A stretch of 64,000 nt of DNA from Acanthosoma haemorrhoidale (GCA_930367205.1 OV884012.1:48071239-48135238), one strand, 5' to 3'. Shown: positions 22,350-34,771, counted from the stretch's first letter. The notes: generated from the letters alone by a model not told the origin. A program made the numbers and translations.

Positions 22350-23450
22350 TATTTTACAAACACTACTAAAGGAAAACATTTAACAATATTTATTAATAAT
22401 ATATGTTACGTTTGGCAGGATATTCAGAATAATTAAATAAAGTGAAATTAAATAAAGTGTGTAAGTGATAGTTCACTAATTTTTCATGAGAAAATTGTAC
22501 ACCGTGTGGTAGTAAGTAGCAAGCTGTAGGTGATAGTAGTGGTATGCATGTCGAAGAGGATTCCACAATTTATTTTGAAAATTATAATTTAGTAGTTCCC
22601 TTTAGTACATTTAGTAGTGCCCTTTAGTAGTGTTTTTCTCCCAATAGTGACCCAATTAACTGTTAAATTTCCAAATTGGACTTTCATTCATGTTACAGAA
22701 TCGTATAAATAATCTCATCTCATCATTATATGTAAATAGATATTAAATAATTGTTTGTTTTCAGCAATACATTTTTACTCCGCAAATTATTAACTTTAAA
22801 TTTCTAACCTATAAAAAATGGTAAGTATAATGGTTAGCTGTTTTAATCCGAGAGATCTTTAGTGAATAATACGCAAATTATTCATCATCAAGTACCAATT
22901 ATTGAAAAAGATAATAAAATGAGAGAAACTCAACCCATGAAATACCGGCGTACTTATGTAATGACAATAATAAAAAAACAAAGCAGCAGAAGTAACAAAT
23001 AAAGATAATAAATTTGTTTAACACAGAACCATTAATAACATGTCCCAAGTTATATAGAGAATAAATGCATTATTTTCTAGTGTTTTGGGACGAAATGATG
23101 ATTTGTGTTATTATTTCGTAGGATGTTTTATCATTGCTAATATTTTTTTTGTTTGTTATAAGTAATTATTAATTTTAGAAGTACTTATAAGTTTTTAGTG
23201 GATTTGTAAAGAAATAGTTTGTAACAATTTGAATTTTTTTTTTTGGAAAGTAGATCTTGTTAGTGACAATTCTAATGATTGAATTATTTAGTGTAATTAT
23301 TTGAGGGGAAGGTATGAAATACAAAAACCTCTTAAATAAAAATTTTTTTTTTATTTTGTTTATAGTTTCTTATTGTGATATCCTAAGAGAATGTAGAAAT
23401 ATGATTTTTAAATTTTTTATAAATTGGATAAATTTTCTGATCTTAATTCA
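22350..23450. other. AT-rich stretch, no gene seen
   Basis: Long A/T-dominated sequence. No frame or repeat recognised. Confidence 0.6.
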
Positions 23451-23750
23451 CTGTCCTACAAACAAGAGGTGCACTTAGAAAAATATAAATATTTGCTTCC
23501 TAATAGAATTATTTTATATTTCAATTCTTTTTTAATTAATTTGAATGTTTTCCGTGACAAGGGATATTAAATATGAATAAAATCCCCTAATAAATATTCA
23601 AAAAAATTATACAGAAATTTATATCTTTATTTCATGTGTAATTAATCTCTAAAAATTTAGCAAAAGGTTATTTTTAATTTTAATTTTAAAAATGGTTTTG
23701 CGGGCTGAGCAAGTAGCCCATATTGTTGCTTTAGTGGAAGACGGTTGCAT
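23451..23750 (+). repeat. left long inverted arm of the fold-back Tc1 element
   Basis: Pairs with 24134-24439. Well-matched words include ACTGTCCTACAAA, TTTCAATTCTTTTTTAATTA, GAGCAAGTAGC and TTGTTGCTTTAGTGGAAGAC. Divergence between arms is considerable, so they are old. Confidence 0.85.
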
Positions 23751-24120
23751 TGGGTTCACCTGAAACTACTGTTTAGAGAGCTATTGCACGTTACCGTGAG
23801 GTTTGTGCAATCGCAGACCCGGTTCAGGTCGGCCCCGAGTGACATAACCAAGTGATGATCGGTTTATTGTACTACACACGCTTCGGAATCGGGTTTCAAC
23901 TGCTACTGAGAGTGGTCAATTTCTTCATACAGCTCTGGGAGTACCAATATGTGCAGAAACTGTTAGAAGAAGACTTGCTAAAGGGAGTTTAAACCCTCCA
24001 GAACAAGCATCAGGGCCATTGTTGACCAGAGAACATCTTAGAGCTGGTTTGGCATTTGCTCTGCTAGAGCATATGTGGACTGAAAACAAATGGAGCAACG
24101 GTGCTGTTTACAGATGAGTC
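23692..24120 (+). pseudogene. Tc1-like transposase N-terminal half, frameshifted, truncated after the first catalytic Asp
   Basis: Begins MVLRAEQVAHIVALVEDG (helix-turn-helix). Across shifts it shows RRPGSGRPRVT (GRPR-like hinge between DNA-binding domains), TLRNRVSTATESGQFL, VRRRLAKGSLNPPEQ, PLLTREHLRAGLAFALLEH and VLFTDES near 24110. The LFTDES motif holds the first Asp of the DDE triad. Sequence then turns into the inverted 5' end, so the other two catalytic residues never existed in this copy. Frameshifts and stops lie in the 23745-23850 region. Confidence 0.85.
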
Positions 24121-24133
24121 GCACAAATAAAGG

Positions 24134-24439
24134 ATTCGACCGTCTTCCACTAAAGCAACAACACGAGCTACTTGCTCGACCGTAAAAACGAATTTCTAAA
24201 TTAAAATTGAAAATAATTCTTATGCTAAAATTGTACAGATCAGTTACACAAGACATGAAAATATATATATTTCTGTGTAATGTTTTTTAAATAAATATTT
24301 TTTGGGTTTTCCCTTCATATTTATAGCCCCTCATCAATGCAAGCATTTAATATTAATTAAAAAAGAATTGAAAGCCGAATAATTCCTATTAAGAAGCGAG
24401 TATTTAAAAATTAAAGTGCGCCATGCTTTTGTAGGACAG
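24134..24439 (-). repeat. right long inverted arm of the fold-back Tc1 element
   Basis: Reverse complement matches 23451-23750, including the transposase start region (GAGCAAGTAGCTCGTGTTG). Confidence 0.85.
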
Positions 24440-25003
24440 TATAGATCAGTGGTATCAGAGGCGGGTATTCTTCAAGGAATTAAAGATAACTAAAAATTGC
24501 TAGGTTTTTATTTAAAAATGTTTAATATAACATTTTTTTAAAATAAATTGTAAATGGTGTATACATTCACTGAAAACTAAAAAATGAAAAATGAATACAT
24601 TCATGAAAAAAGTATATAGGTACACATATTACAAGAGCATTAAAATGGTACGGGACTTTTGAGTGATTTTTTTAAAACAAGCAGAACAAATTGTTAACAC
24701 TGCAATCAGTAAGTGATTGGCATATTCTGAATCTGATATTCTCATTTTTATTTTTTTACAATACATTGAAGTACTCGCAAGAGGCTTGATTATGTCATGG
24801 CTAGTCACAATAATTACAATACTGCTGTCCATCCACTTAACAAACAATAAATTGTTAAAGATATCAAACTAGTAATATATTGATTAAGGTCTATGGCTTC
24901 TAAGGAGCACTTTTTAGTTTTGCTTTGTTTTATTGCCCCTGTGGCGCGAAATCCCATTTTTCTCAATAATTCATAGCTTGTAAAATAGTTATTTAAATAA
25001 ATT
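24440..25003. other. AT-rich stretch, no gene seen
   Basis: No coding or repeat structure recognised. A G/C patch GCCCCTGTGGCGCGAAATCC near 24937 could be part of a transposon end but has no visible partner. Confidence 0.5.
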
Positions 25004-25860
25004 TCATGACCAAGGGTCTTCTACAACAGTCAGTGGTTCCTTAACGGCCCTTGTCCCAATAAACCCTTCTGAAGGTTCACCAGCAGATGAATACAAGTTG
25101 AATAGCCACTGGTACCTAATAGAGCCCACATTTGTAACCAAAACGAACCTCTTTCCTCTTATAAATTGCTTCAGAGGGTTCTTTCCGTAATATTTTACTG
25201 TCGTTTCATCCACAACACATGTTTCAACGAAAATTGATGAATGATTTATTTTCCATAGTTAAAAGTGGGTGAACTTTGAACCCTTTATCCTTCATTAATT
25301 CGTCATTTAAATTACTGTTGTCATTCAAATAAAGCAATGTTTTTAGAAATTTGAATTTATTGTGCAGCATAGCATTATAAACAAGGGGTACGTGAAAGTC
25401 TTCTCTTAAATTCCACTGTAATGATGCACGTGGAAGATTGTGGTAACCGGAGAATATCAATATCCCTATAAATTGTTTTAAATTATTATCAGTAATATTA
25501 AAATTTGACTGATTTTTAAATTGTAATACATATTTTGTACTTTCATCAGAAATGGGATCGACTATTTCAGAAGAAAATAGTTTTTTTTTAATTATCACAG
25601 GAGAACATTGTTTAATTCTTTTATGATATTGTGGTATTTATGTTCGGCCGAATTCCCTTTTTCTCCGGGCGAAAAATTTCAATAACTTTTATTAGTCCAT
25701 TGAGGTTTATTATAAAGAACGTAATCATGCTTTTTAGGTTTGTTTCATCAGGTTCATTTTTGATTACCTCATCATACTCCAAATTTTCAAAATGTAATTC
25801 CATGTTATCTGGCACTTCTTTGGGATGAATGTCTTCATTGATGCCTTCGTCATCAATTAG
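25004..25860 (-). pseudogene. piggyBac-type transposase relic (N-terminal half plus first catalytic Asp)
   Basis: Minus strand. An acidic N-terminus (NMELHFENLEYDEVIKNEPDE) is followed, after a break, by the frame at 25598-25224. That frame has the conserved N-terminal fold: LKQFIGILIFSGYHNLPRAS, QWNLREDFHVPLVYNAM, KFLKTLLYLND. A frameshift near 25220 leads to VVDETTVKYYGKNPLKQFIR, the block holding the first catalytic Asp. A further shift mixes RFGYK- and SGYS-type motifs, and sequence similarity ends near 25004. Second and third Asp blocks and the C-terminal cysteine-rich domain are missing. No TTAA-flanked terminal repeats were found. The family call is from motif wording. Confidence 0.75.
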
Positions 25861-28149
25861 ATCAGGGCTGGCGAACCCAAATGAATTTACGAGCCACTTT
25901 GATTATGCGTAACGACACAGCGGGCCGCATTTTAGGTAAACGTGCTTTTAAACATTGTAATACAAATAATAAATAAATAAAAATTCTACTATGATTCATT
26001 ATAATTAAATCTTGAGTCTTAATTAATGAGATATTTGTTTATCTTTTCTTTCATTTGATTTTTATAAATCTATATTTATGTTCAACGTTGCATATCATTG
26101 AAAAAAAAAATTATCTCTTTGTAAATTTCTTCTTCGAAAGTTTTTCCCGAACATATATGGAACCAAAAACACCTACAACTCTGATGTTTTCAAAAGTCTC
26201 TTTCATTTAACTATCAGCACCACGCATAAAAAAACTTCAAGATTTTCTTGAAATGATAACGGAGGTGATAAATGGAGTACACACAATTTTGTGTGGAATG
26301 GTTCTTTATTGCATAACTGCATTAAAATTACAGATTAACTTTACCGATGGCTGCCCAGAGGAAATGTAATATGATGACACCTTATGGGTTCGGAAATGAA
26401 ACTGAAGGCTGGATGCATGTGCATGAACAAAAATGAAAAGTTAGGGAGGGGGGTGAACATGTTCGAACATGAATTTCAAGACAGGTTCTTTCTATATTAT
26501 ACTACATATTTATTTATACATTATCAACTTTCTGTCCACTAAAATTAAAAAAACCCGAAATCGAATCATTGCACTGTCTTAAATAATAATATATTCCACA
26601 AAAATTTTACAAATTTTGAACATTGTCAATTTTTTACCCTTGTATTAATATATCTATATATTGTACTTTTCCTCTATCAGTAACAATGACGATTGAATTT
26701 AAAAATATGTAGTAAATACACAAGCGTTTTTTGTGATATAAAATAATTTGAAATTTATATTTGCGGGAAAGATTTGTAATGTTGTAGATCAATGGTATTA
26801 AATACCATACATAATTTGCCCAAGAGCATTGGGTACTACCGCTCATAGTTCATCAAGTTTGTACAGCAAATACCTATGATTATTAATATACACCTTATAA
26901 TACAAAAACTGTCTTCAGTGTATTATGGAGTATTTGTTCAATTTTTAATAGAGAACATTGAGAATTATTCATGCCCATATTCATTATTAAATCCATAGGT
27001 TTTATATATAAATTTTAAATAATAACATCGGTCCCAGTAAGCCAAAGGGAAATTAAACTGCTGAAAAAAATATTTTTTTCAATGGAATATATATTTATGT
27101 GGATAGCGTGTTTCGAACGTTTTCGAATAATTAAAGCAGTTCTAAAGGGGGGTAGACTATTTCCTTTTTCCCATGTTAAGCAGATTAATTCATATCTCGA
27201 AAAGGATTTTCATGAAAAAGATGAAAACAAAATTAAAAAGACAAGCTGGTGTTTCAAAAGGATAAAGGGTAGAAGTAAAAAAAGTTTTGTATACAACTTG
27301 TTTCCCAGAGAAAAGTCATGGAGTTACCAGCGAAGATATTCGGATGAAAGAGTATGAATATGACAGGAGCGGTAAAACATCTCTTCGTTGACATCCGAAC
27401 AGTAGCTCACGCACATTTATGAATGAATTACCATCAAGTGTGAAAACCCCGCTCTCGGACGAGCTTCACGGGCGCTGACATTTCTAAAAAGGAGTAAGCG
27501 AATTATGAAAATATTCCTAGGAGGGGAATGAACACTGACTGCCTTGGGGGATAAAAGAGGAAGAGGAAAGAGGTAGGAGCTGGAGGGCCATTGACAGGGC
27601 ATTTGAATGCGGAGTCAAGTCTTGAGAGAGAATCCAGTCTGCAAGAAGTGGACGAAGTAGGAATTCAAAAGGGACCGGAGTTTGAGAAGTGATTTTTGTA
27701 ACTAATTATCCAAGGACGAAGTTATACTTGAATAGTATGAAAGATGAGAAGGCCAGTAGATAGGTCCTTCTTTACAATGCTAATGGTTGGAGCTAAGGAT
27801 ACTTGAGGCATCACTGTTTTGAAGAATCCTGATGAAAAGATGAGCTGACTTGAGCTTACTAAAAACTACAAAACTGTCCCCATCCAATAATATATTCATT
27901 TTTTTTTCTGGAATAATATCAATGAAAGCTATGCTCCAAGAGTTATGCATAAAATAGTACCAACGCACTTTAGAAAATGAGCAATTTTTCTAAGCAGAGA
28001 GAATGTAATAAAAAAAAATTGCTAGGCTCACATATATTTTTTTAAACTAATTATTAATAATTTTCAGCCATGCAAAAATCTTTAGGCGAGATTTTAACTC
28101 CCCTAGTTCGAGTTAACTGAAATACAGTTGTAGTTCTACGAATTGAGCT
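25861..28149. other. intergenic, no supported gene
   Basis: AT-rich. A 91-codon plus frame at 27082-27357 is lysine/phenylalanine-rich and unrecognised. Around 27400-27700 the sequence is purine-rich. I could not support a gene. Confidence 0.5.
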
Positions 28150-28242
28150 ATCTTGTCTCGAATACGAACCCTCTCGACCTTCCCAATATGAATTATCTTT
28201 GCCGAAACTCTCGCAAAGACTGAACGCAATGTAATCAACGGA
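28150..28242. repeat. dispersed repeat C, 5' half (interrupted copy)
   Basis: TTCCCAATATGAATTATCT and TCTCGCAA here match TACCCAATATGAATTATCT and CCTCGCAA at about 62540-62575. The rest of that repeat continues after the LINE-B insertion, at 28630-28755. Confidence 0.6.
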
Positions 28243-28625
28243 CTCATGAGAAACGGTGTCAGCCTCTCTCGAGATATTAAAGAACGCCGTCATCCACACG
28301 ATGCTTAGTGTGCCGTCGTGAGTGAGTTCGTCGACGGGAACACATCAAGTTTTTCGACTCGTTGCAGCACCTCACAAACCTGGTGTTTAACACTATGTCC
28401 CCACCACACTCCCCGTATCGATGACGATCTTAGGTAGTATAAGCTACAATCAACCATAAGGTGAACCCTAACTCTTATAAGCCATGTATTATGTACATTA
28501 TTATGTCATTGTACAGTACATCTAATAAGCACAATGTGCAATTATGTAAATAGATTTTTTATTGTATAATCTGTCATATATATTAATCATATAAATAATT
28601 CAACAAAGGGATTTGAAAGAATGCA
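28243..28625 (+). mobile_element. LINE-B 3' end copy inserted into repeat C
   Basis: Encodes, with breaks, the LINE-B ORF2 tail: a CACATCAAGTTTTTCGACTC block (HIKFFDS), CAGCACCT, AACCTGGTGTTTAACACTAT, then CCACACTCCCCGTATCGATG. An AT-rich 3' UTR follows. 5'-truncated. The poly(A) boundary is unclear, so the right end is approximate. Confidence 0.7.
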
Positions 28626-28629
28626 AAAG

Positions 28630-28755
28630 GAGACGATATGTACCCTAACTTAATTTTCCGAAAGCTAGTTCGCCAATGTTAAGGCATTATATAAAAACAT
28701 TAGAAATATTTTAATAAATCATTAATATTCTAAGTAATAGTGGAATACCACTAGG
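28630..28755. repeat. dispersed repeat C, 3' half (interrupted copy)
   Basis: TTAATTTTCCGAAAG, TTCGCCAATGTTAAG, ACATTAGAAATATTTTAA and AGTGGAATA match the order of similar words at 62600-62716. Confidence 0.65.
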
Positions 28756-29552
28756 ACAATTTCTCATTATAAAAAACATTTTTATTCGTATTTTAGATTT
28801 TCCTCATAATTTTGTTGGTTTTTCCTCCTTTATATACAGAGAGTAATCCGATGAAAAAAAGTCACTAAGTAAAAAATAACTTGACTGACGTTGTTAGGTG
28901 AGCCCCATCACCTGAGCCCTGTTTGAATTGCATCGTTCCTTTTACCGTAGTATAATTTTTGTTGAAATGCAGCTCTTAAGAGCAGCCGTACAAGGACCCT
29001 ATTGAAATCGTATAGTACCTTTCTGTACAATTGGATTCAATAAATACATGAACTTTCTTGAAATAATTGAGCTTTGCAAACGTTTTACGAAAATGAATGC
29101 TGTCGTTATTACAAAACCATTAATTATGTTACATCCCACAAGTAAGATGGACGCTATGTAACCAATCAATCACATTTGATTAAACATTACTATAATGACC
29201 ACCATCGTGACTTAGTTATAAGAAAATTTTTGCAACGTAATTAGTACAAAAAGCAGGACGTAATGAAAGCTGGTAATTATTTTCAAGCTTCTAATAAATC
29301 ATAATTATAACGTTAAATAACAGGTTCTCTTCTAAGGGTAATACTACGCCATCTCTTTCAGTAGGCTTTTAAGTTATGAATCTGCAAAGAAATATTACAT
29401 TACAAATTAGCATCGTTATTTCTCTCTACAGCCCTCTAATAATTTAATTTTAATCATATTTCTCAAAACAGGTAAAGATCGATTCACATTTTTAGTCCTT
29501 AAAAAAATTATTTTATACTTATATTCAATTATCATTGGTGCATGATTCACTG
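28756..29552. other. AT-rich stretch, no gene seen
   Basis: No coding or repeat structure recognised. Confidence 0.6.
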
Positions 29553-29780
29553 TCCCCGTGTTCTAGTGGTTATAATGCCGACTTCTAACTGGGGAGGTTC
29601 AATTCAGAGGAGGCTTGGGTTCGATTCACACCTTGTCATGGTTTTTATTTTTTCTGCAGCGGGCTCCCCCTAGGGCTTAATTACCGTGGGGGCTTAACCC
29701 ACGTGTGTGTTGTCGGCGGTAACTTAGCGCCTTGAGGGTAAATAAAAAAAGTTATAAATAAAGCTCTTGAAAAAAAAAAA
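29553..29780 (+). mobile_element. tRNA-derived SINE (~228 bp)
   Basis: The head looks like a tRNA gene: TCCCCGTGTTCTAGTGGTTA resembles the start and A box of tRNA-Glu-type genes, and GGTTCGATTC at 29618-29627 is a good B box. The tRNA-like part is about 12 bases too long, and AGGTTCAATTCAG just before the B box looks like a partial duplication of it. The anticodon stem does not pair well, so this is not a functional tRNA. A tRNA-unrelated body follows (GCAGCGGGCTCCCCC...), then AATAAAGCTCTTG and a poly(A) tail. Transcription by RNA polymerase III is expected for this class. Confidence 0.75.
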
Positions 29781-30644
29781 GTTGTGAATTTGTTTAATAT
29801 AACGAATAAATAAGTTGAGATGTAACAACTAATGCTAAACACAATAGCACAGGTCGGCCTGTACTTTTTCATAAGGTGTTGCGCCACGGACATAACCTAC
29901 TTAACCAAAAAAAATATAATAATAATAAAGTAGATACATATTTAAGTTTATGTTATTCTAACATGTTATTCGTTTGTAGGTGAATCGTTTGAGGATATGC
30001 CTACTTTAATTGCTTGTCTCTCTCTTATTAATGGGTTTTTGGATATGGAAGTTATGGAATTTTAATTATGTTAACATAATAGTAATTTCATAAACTATCT
30101 CTGGCGTCTATTAGACGTTTAAAAGTGGTTCACATATGGCGCTCTACTCGAAATACAAATTATTACTTCAGATAAGAAAAAACACAAAGTTTTATAGTGA
30201 AGTTAAATTAATAAAAATGATACTTGGGTTTGGTGGGGAAGTGCCTCTTCCCTAGTCCCTAGTCCCTAAGTCCTAATTATCTTGAAGTGCACTTTCATTC
30301 TGCTACTGGAATTATTTCTAGTTCACTCTGTTTGACTGCGCTTTCTCATCAATCTCTTCATCGCGATGTGAAATTTCGGAATTATTTTTTTCTTTTGATC
30401 GGGCAGTTTCAAACTATTACTGTCTTCAGTCACAACACTAAGTGAGGGATGGCAATCGGATACAGCCCTTGACTCAGCAACAGTAGCAGCTTAATCAGTA
30501 CTGAGGGTTAATGGTGAGACACGGGGAGGCCTCATTACCGGGCCCTACATCAGAGCAATGGACAAATGATGACGTATAGGGGCTACTAAACGGCCATAAT
30601 TAGCTTAGCCGAGGAGATAAATCTGCTGAACACAAGTTAGGCTA
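29781..30644. other. intergenic, no gene seen
   Basis: AT-rich to about 30420, then a more complex stretch (GGTGAGACACGGGGAGGCCT) leading up to a possible secreted-protein start. Confidence 0.5.
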
Positions 30645-30884
30645 ATGCTACTAGCCATTGTTCTCGTCTCTTCAGTTCCGTCCCTCGTGCTCGGCGAATT
30701 CCCTGGTTTGGCACCATCGAGACTGAGCGATCGCGGGTCCCTTATACATTACTATGTTACTAACCTATTTGCTATTTTTTTATGTGGGTACTTGGGACAA
30801 AGACTAACAGGAGATAAACGTTATGATGTACTTTCAAATCTTTATAAGAACTTTAAAGCGTTACATTTACATGGTGTTAAGTAG
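30645..30884 (+). CDS. possible first exon of a small secreted protein (unrecognised)
   Basis: A 79-codon frame starting MLLAIVLVSSVPSLVLGEFP. The first 17 residues are almost wholly hydrophobic and end VLG, a plausible signal-peptidase site. The codons are far less AT-rich up to about SDRGSL and then become AT-rich, as if a real exon ran into intron near 30740. No family is recognised, no donor site is certain, and the frame could be chance. If real, only the N-terminal exon is in this reading. Confidence 0.25.
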   Translation: MLLAIVLVSSVPSLVLGEFPGLAPSRLSDRGSLIHYYVTNLFAIFLCGYLGQRLTGDKRYDVLSNLYKNFKALHLHGVK

Positions 30885-33800
30885 TACAGGAGTTGATTCT
30901 CTACTATACAGTTACACTTATTAAAAAGTCATTTATTAATCGAACATACAAAAAGTACATCAGCGGTGTATACCTTAAACGGGCATAACAGTACTAGTCT
31001 AGAAACTTGAGTGTCTATGCTCCTACGTCATGAGATATATATGCATGTATACAATTATGGTGGGGGTGAGTTAATGTTTCATATTATAATCTATGGTTAA
31101 ATAATAAGGAGAAAGGTTAAAGGATAATACAATAAAGGTGATAAAAAAATAGCACTATAATATATGGGTGGCTATGGCTAAATGATGAGAAAGTTTGACT
31201 TGAAAGATAGCCTTATCATATTCCGCACAGTAAAGATGATAACATAGATTTTATATTAATATTTTTTATAATTATTATTAGTGGAGCATCTCAGCTTACC
31301 CCTTAGTTTTCATTAGCGAGTCCCCCGAGGCACCCCTGCAGGCAGCATCTCAGCGATAGTTTTCCCCTTAGTCTGTGTACCAAGTCAATATATCTCAGGA
31401 CATCAACATTCGGATGAACCAATCTCTACCTCCATAAGGGAAATAAAGCATCCCGTTTGATAAGTATCTCCCAAGTGAGGAAAAGTAATCCGCTGGATGA
31501 GCGTTTCCGGTTGAAGACGAAATTGAACTCACAACTCTTGACATCTTTGGGACTTTTCGAAGAAATTCTTTGGGAATTTTTTATTCATTTGAATTGGCAA
31601 ATTAATAGACATTAAACTTTAAAGGGTTCATTTCATTTATTGGTTATTACATCTAGTTAGTTCTTAATATTAATTGTTCTCACCGGGAGGCCACTATTTC
31701 TTGTTTTATTATTTATTTTAAGGTAAACGTACTCAATTTATGAACCCCCCTTATTTACAGTCCACAACTTTAATCTTTACTTTAATTTAAATTTAATTTC
31801 CTTATGCCTCGAACAGGGGCACGTGTCCACAATCGCCTATAATCTTCTGCATAAACAGAAGTATTTTGGTAGTATAAGGAAAAGATTTAAAAAAATATAT
31901 AAATTTGTTAAATTTCCTTGACTCGCGGAAAATGTACACTTACATTTACACATAGTTTTCATTTCTTTACACAAACTTTATAGGAAAAGGGAAAGTTACT
32001 CATATTAATTATTAAATTTCATCCCCTTGATGTAGGGGTTTCAAAGTTCATAAGTCATCATTATTCCTCAGGCCTTTTTTTAAGAGTTGTTAAGGTAACG
32101 AGGGTTTATGATTCCCGTTCTTTTTTTTTTAAAGAATCTTTATCAGTTTAATGCGGCTTTGCGCCAGCAGTTGTCTTTCCTTCCTTTGTCGTCTGTTTGA
32201 TTAAGCTAATCCCTAGAAAGGGAGATAATCTCTTACTTGTGATGTAATCCTCTCTGCTGGATTCATATGAGGACTCAGAGTCACGTAGTCACCATTAGTG
32301 ACAAACGAACCTGATGGAATATAACAGTTCGTTTAGTTTTACTTACTTACTTAGTAGAAAACAACAAAGGAAATGATGAATTATTTCTGATTTTTGGTAC
32401 AGTTGTTGAGGAGAGTGTCCTGTACAACACACAGAAAGTCCCCGAGGTTGGGGGGTAAGTGCGTGGGCAGGGGGTGGTTGTCTCTCTCTTTTGGGAGTTC
32501 CCTTTAAAGGCCATTTTTTTTTTTCTGAAATATCTAGCAAACTAGGGCATTTAGCAAAAAGTACTTCATATAAAAATTAAAGTTTCCCAAACTGCTTATA
32601 AAAATGTTTTTATTCGTTTTTTTCGTTGAGTCAGTGGTTTAGTAGATAGGGAGGGTTAAAAATTGGAATTTTCATAATTTTAGTTAAAACGGATTAATGA
32701 GGGGGAAAAATAAGAGGTTTTTGCTAGAGATAGTGTTGCAAGATCGTTCTAAAGCGATGTCGACGTCTGAAGAATTGAAAAACACATGTGGTTGTTCAAA
32801 TCGGCAAGGGCTCTATAGATTTTAAGAAATATATGTTATCACCAGCGGAAGAAACTTCATCTTGATGAAGGTCTATAAAAGATGTCAGCGACTACGTTTT
32901 TGAAAACTTTTTATCAAAGGACGATTATCCCTTGGTGTAAATGACCGAAGGGGTGTAACATCCACTGTAATCATTAAGGAAAAGTATACTTCTTAGTTGC
33001 TCGACCAGTTTTTGAATTGAAAACACTTTTCTTTCAATTTCCTCCTTCTCAAGACGTATGTAATAAATGTTGTCCTATTGGGGCACCAAAGGAGCTAATA
33101 ATCCCAGAAAGTCAACTCATTTCCCTATTTCTGCAACTGTAGGATGAGACAATGCTTTTTCAATTTCACGTCTAGCAATAAGGGCTCTTGCACTTGCACC
33201 ACTTGCCACTCATGCTTCTATTCCTTTAGCATTTTCTATGAGAGCAGCTGGATAAGCCTCATTTTATTTTTCTCGTCGGCAAGAAAGTTTTCCTATTCAA
33301 CAATTACTTTCATACTTTCTTCAACCGGTACCGATCGATGAGAAAAAAAAACTTAGTTATGCTCATTTGTACATAGTAGTTACTGATGTTGTTATATGCT
33401 TTTATCTTATATGTATATAACCTTTACTCTTTACCTAATATTGGTGTATATGTTAATAATCTTTCGCTTTGTTTAATATTAATTTTTTCCTTCTCATTAA
33501 AAAAATACTGTAACAAAAATTATGAAAATAATTTAATAAATAACTGTAACGAAAAAAGTGAATAAAACATATTTGTATAGACATGTTTGAGTACTTTAAT
33601 TTTGTATGTTAAGAACCTATTAAGGAATTGGCCATAGTTTGCGATATATTTGAGAAACATCGAAAAGAATGACCTTTAAACCACCCCCTCCCCTCGACCT
33701 TCCTCCCCCACCCTTGGGAACCGTACCTGACAGCTGTACCACAAATCATAATTACATCTTTTTTTTTCTAATAGTCAATCATTATAGTCTTTGTTGCCTG

Positions 33801-34771
33801 GAATATTGAAGACGTTACATTTACCCATAAGCGAATAGAAAAATATTTTTGCAAATTACATGAAATCACATAATGATACACCGTTAGGAGATCGTTACTG
33901 ACTTTTTTTTTTCAAATCCCCTGAACAAAGATCACGCATTTATGAAAAGCTTAACACTTGATACAATTTTTTACCACCATACAACACCAATTAATCAATT
34001 AATGTAGATCATAAAAATGGTTATTGACTTTTTTAAACTTGTTGGTCCCAAGCCATCTCTATGAGAGATAAAAAGATTTATGCCAATGACACAATCACAC
34101 CTGTCATCAATACGGTGCTTTCAGAATATAATAAAATAAACAGTGACAGGCTCTCGAATCATGAAGGTCTGCTTGCTTCTTCTCATCCACGCAAATCCTC
34201 GAAAGGATAAGTCACAGAAATCTTATTGGTTTTCTTTGACATTATAAATATCTGTTAAGCTCATTTGAGACTAAAATCATTAATTGAATGCGAGTAAAAC
34301 TGCAAATAGAAACATGGTGCGTACCATTGCAGAAACTTCTGGAAAGCTTGACTGTAAATCCTAACAACTAGGCTCAATTCACTTTTCGTTAGATTATAAG
34401 TAGTACAATAAAGGAATAAAGTCCCAAACAACGCCAAAAAAGCCAAATTATTACTGTATTATTGTATTGGATGGGATATTCATATTATTAAATATATACC
34501 ACTCTCTGGCATACCCACAATTTATTGTACAATGATGGGAGCGCTTCCAGCGGCTTTAACACCATTCTCAAGTATCTAAAAAGGTAACTTCGTTGAATAT
34601 GAAATAGTAAGAATATTATATAAAATTCAAAAATATACTTATAGTATTTCAAATTATTCAAAAATCGTCTAACAATTTAATAACAATATTAAAAACTATA
34701 TTAAGTTATGTAAAAACTCGTCTATTGCAAAAATGTTCCACGGAATAAATTCCTTAAATGTTTTAAATAAC
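30885..34771. other. intergenic, no supported gene
   Basis: AT-rich, with scattered G+C patches (about 31310-31400 and 32420-32510). Short frames only. A cluster of serine/phenylalanine codons at 33144-33341 looks compositional. Nothing recognised. Confidence 0.5.

Larger units (their letters stand above)
23451..24439. mobile_element. fold-back derivative of a Tc1-like transposon
   Basis: The element runs from CTGTCCTACAAA to TTTGTAGGACAG, with TA on the right and CA (probably decayed TA) on the left. The two ends form imperfect inverted arms of about 300 bp (23451-23750 and 24134-24439). The arms include the first ~20 codons of a Tc1-like transposase. The unique centre carries the rest of the N-terminal transposase up to the first catalytic Asp. 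The normal 3' half is absent, replaced by an inverted copy of the 5' end. Confidence 0.85.

Noticed and set aside
29553..29640. Functional tRNA gene
   Set aside because: A and B boxes are present but the molecule is too long, the anticodon stem does not pair, and it continues into a body and poly(A) tail; a SINE fits better.
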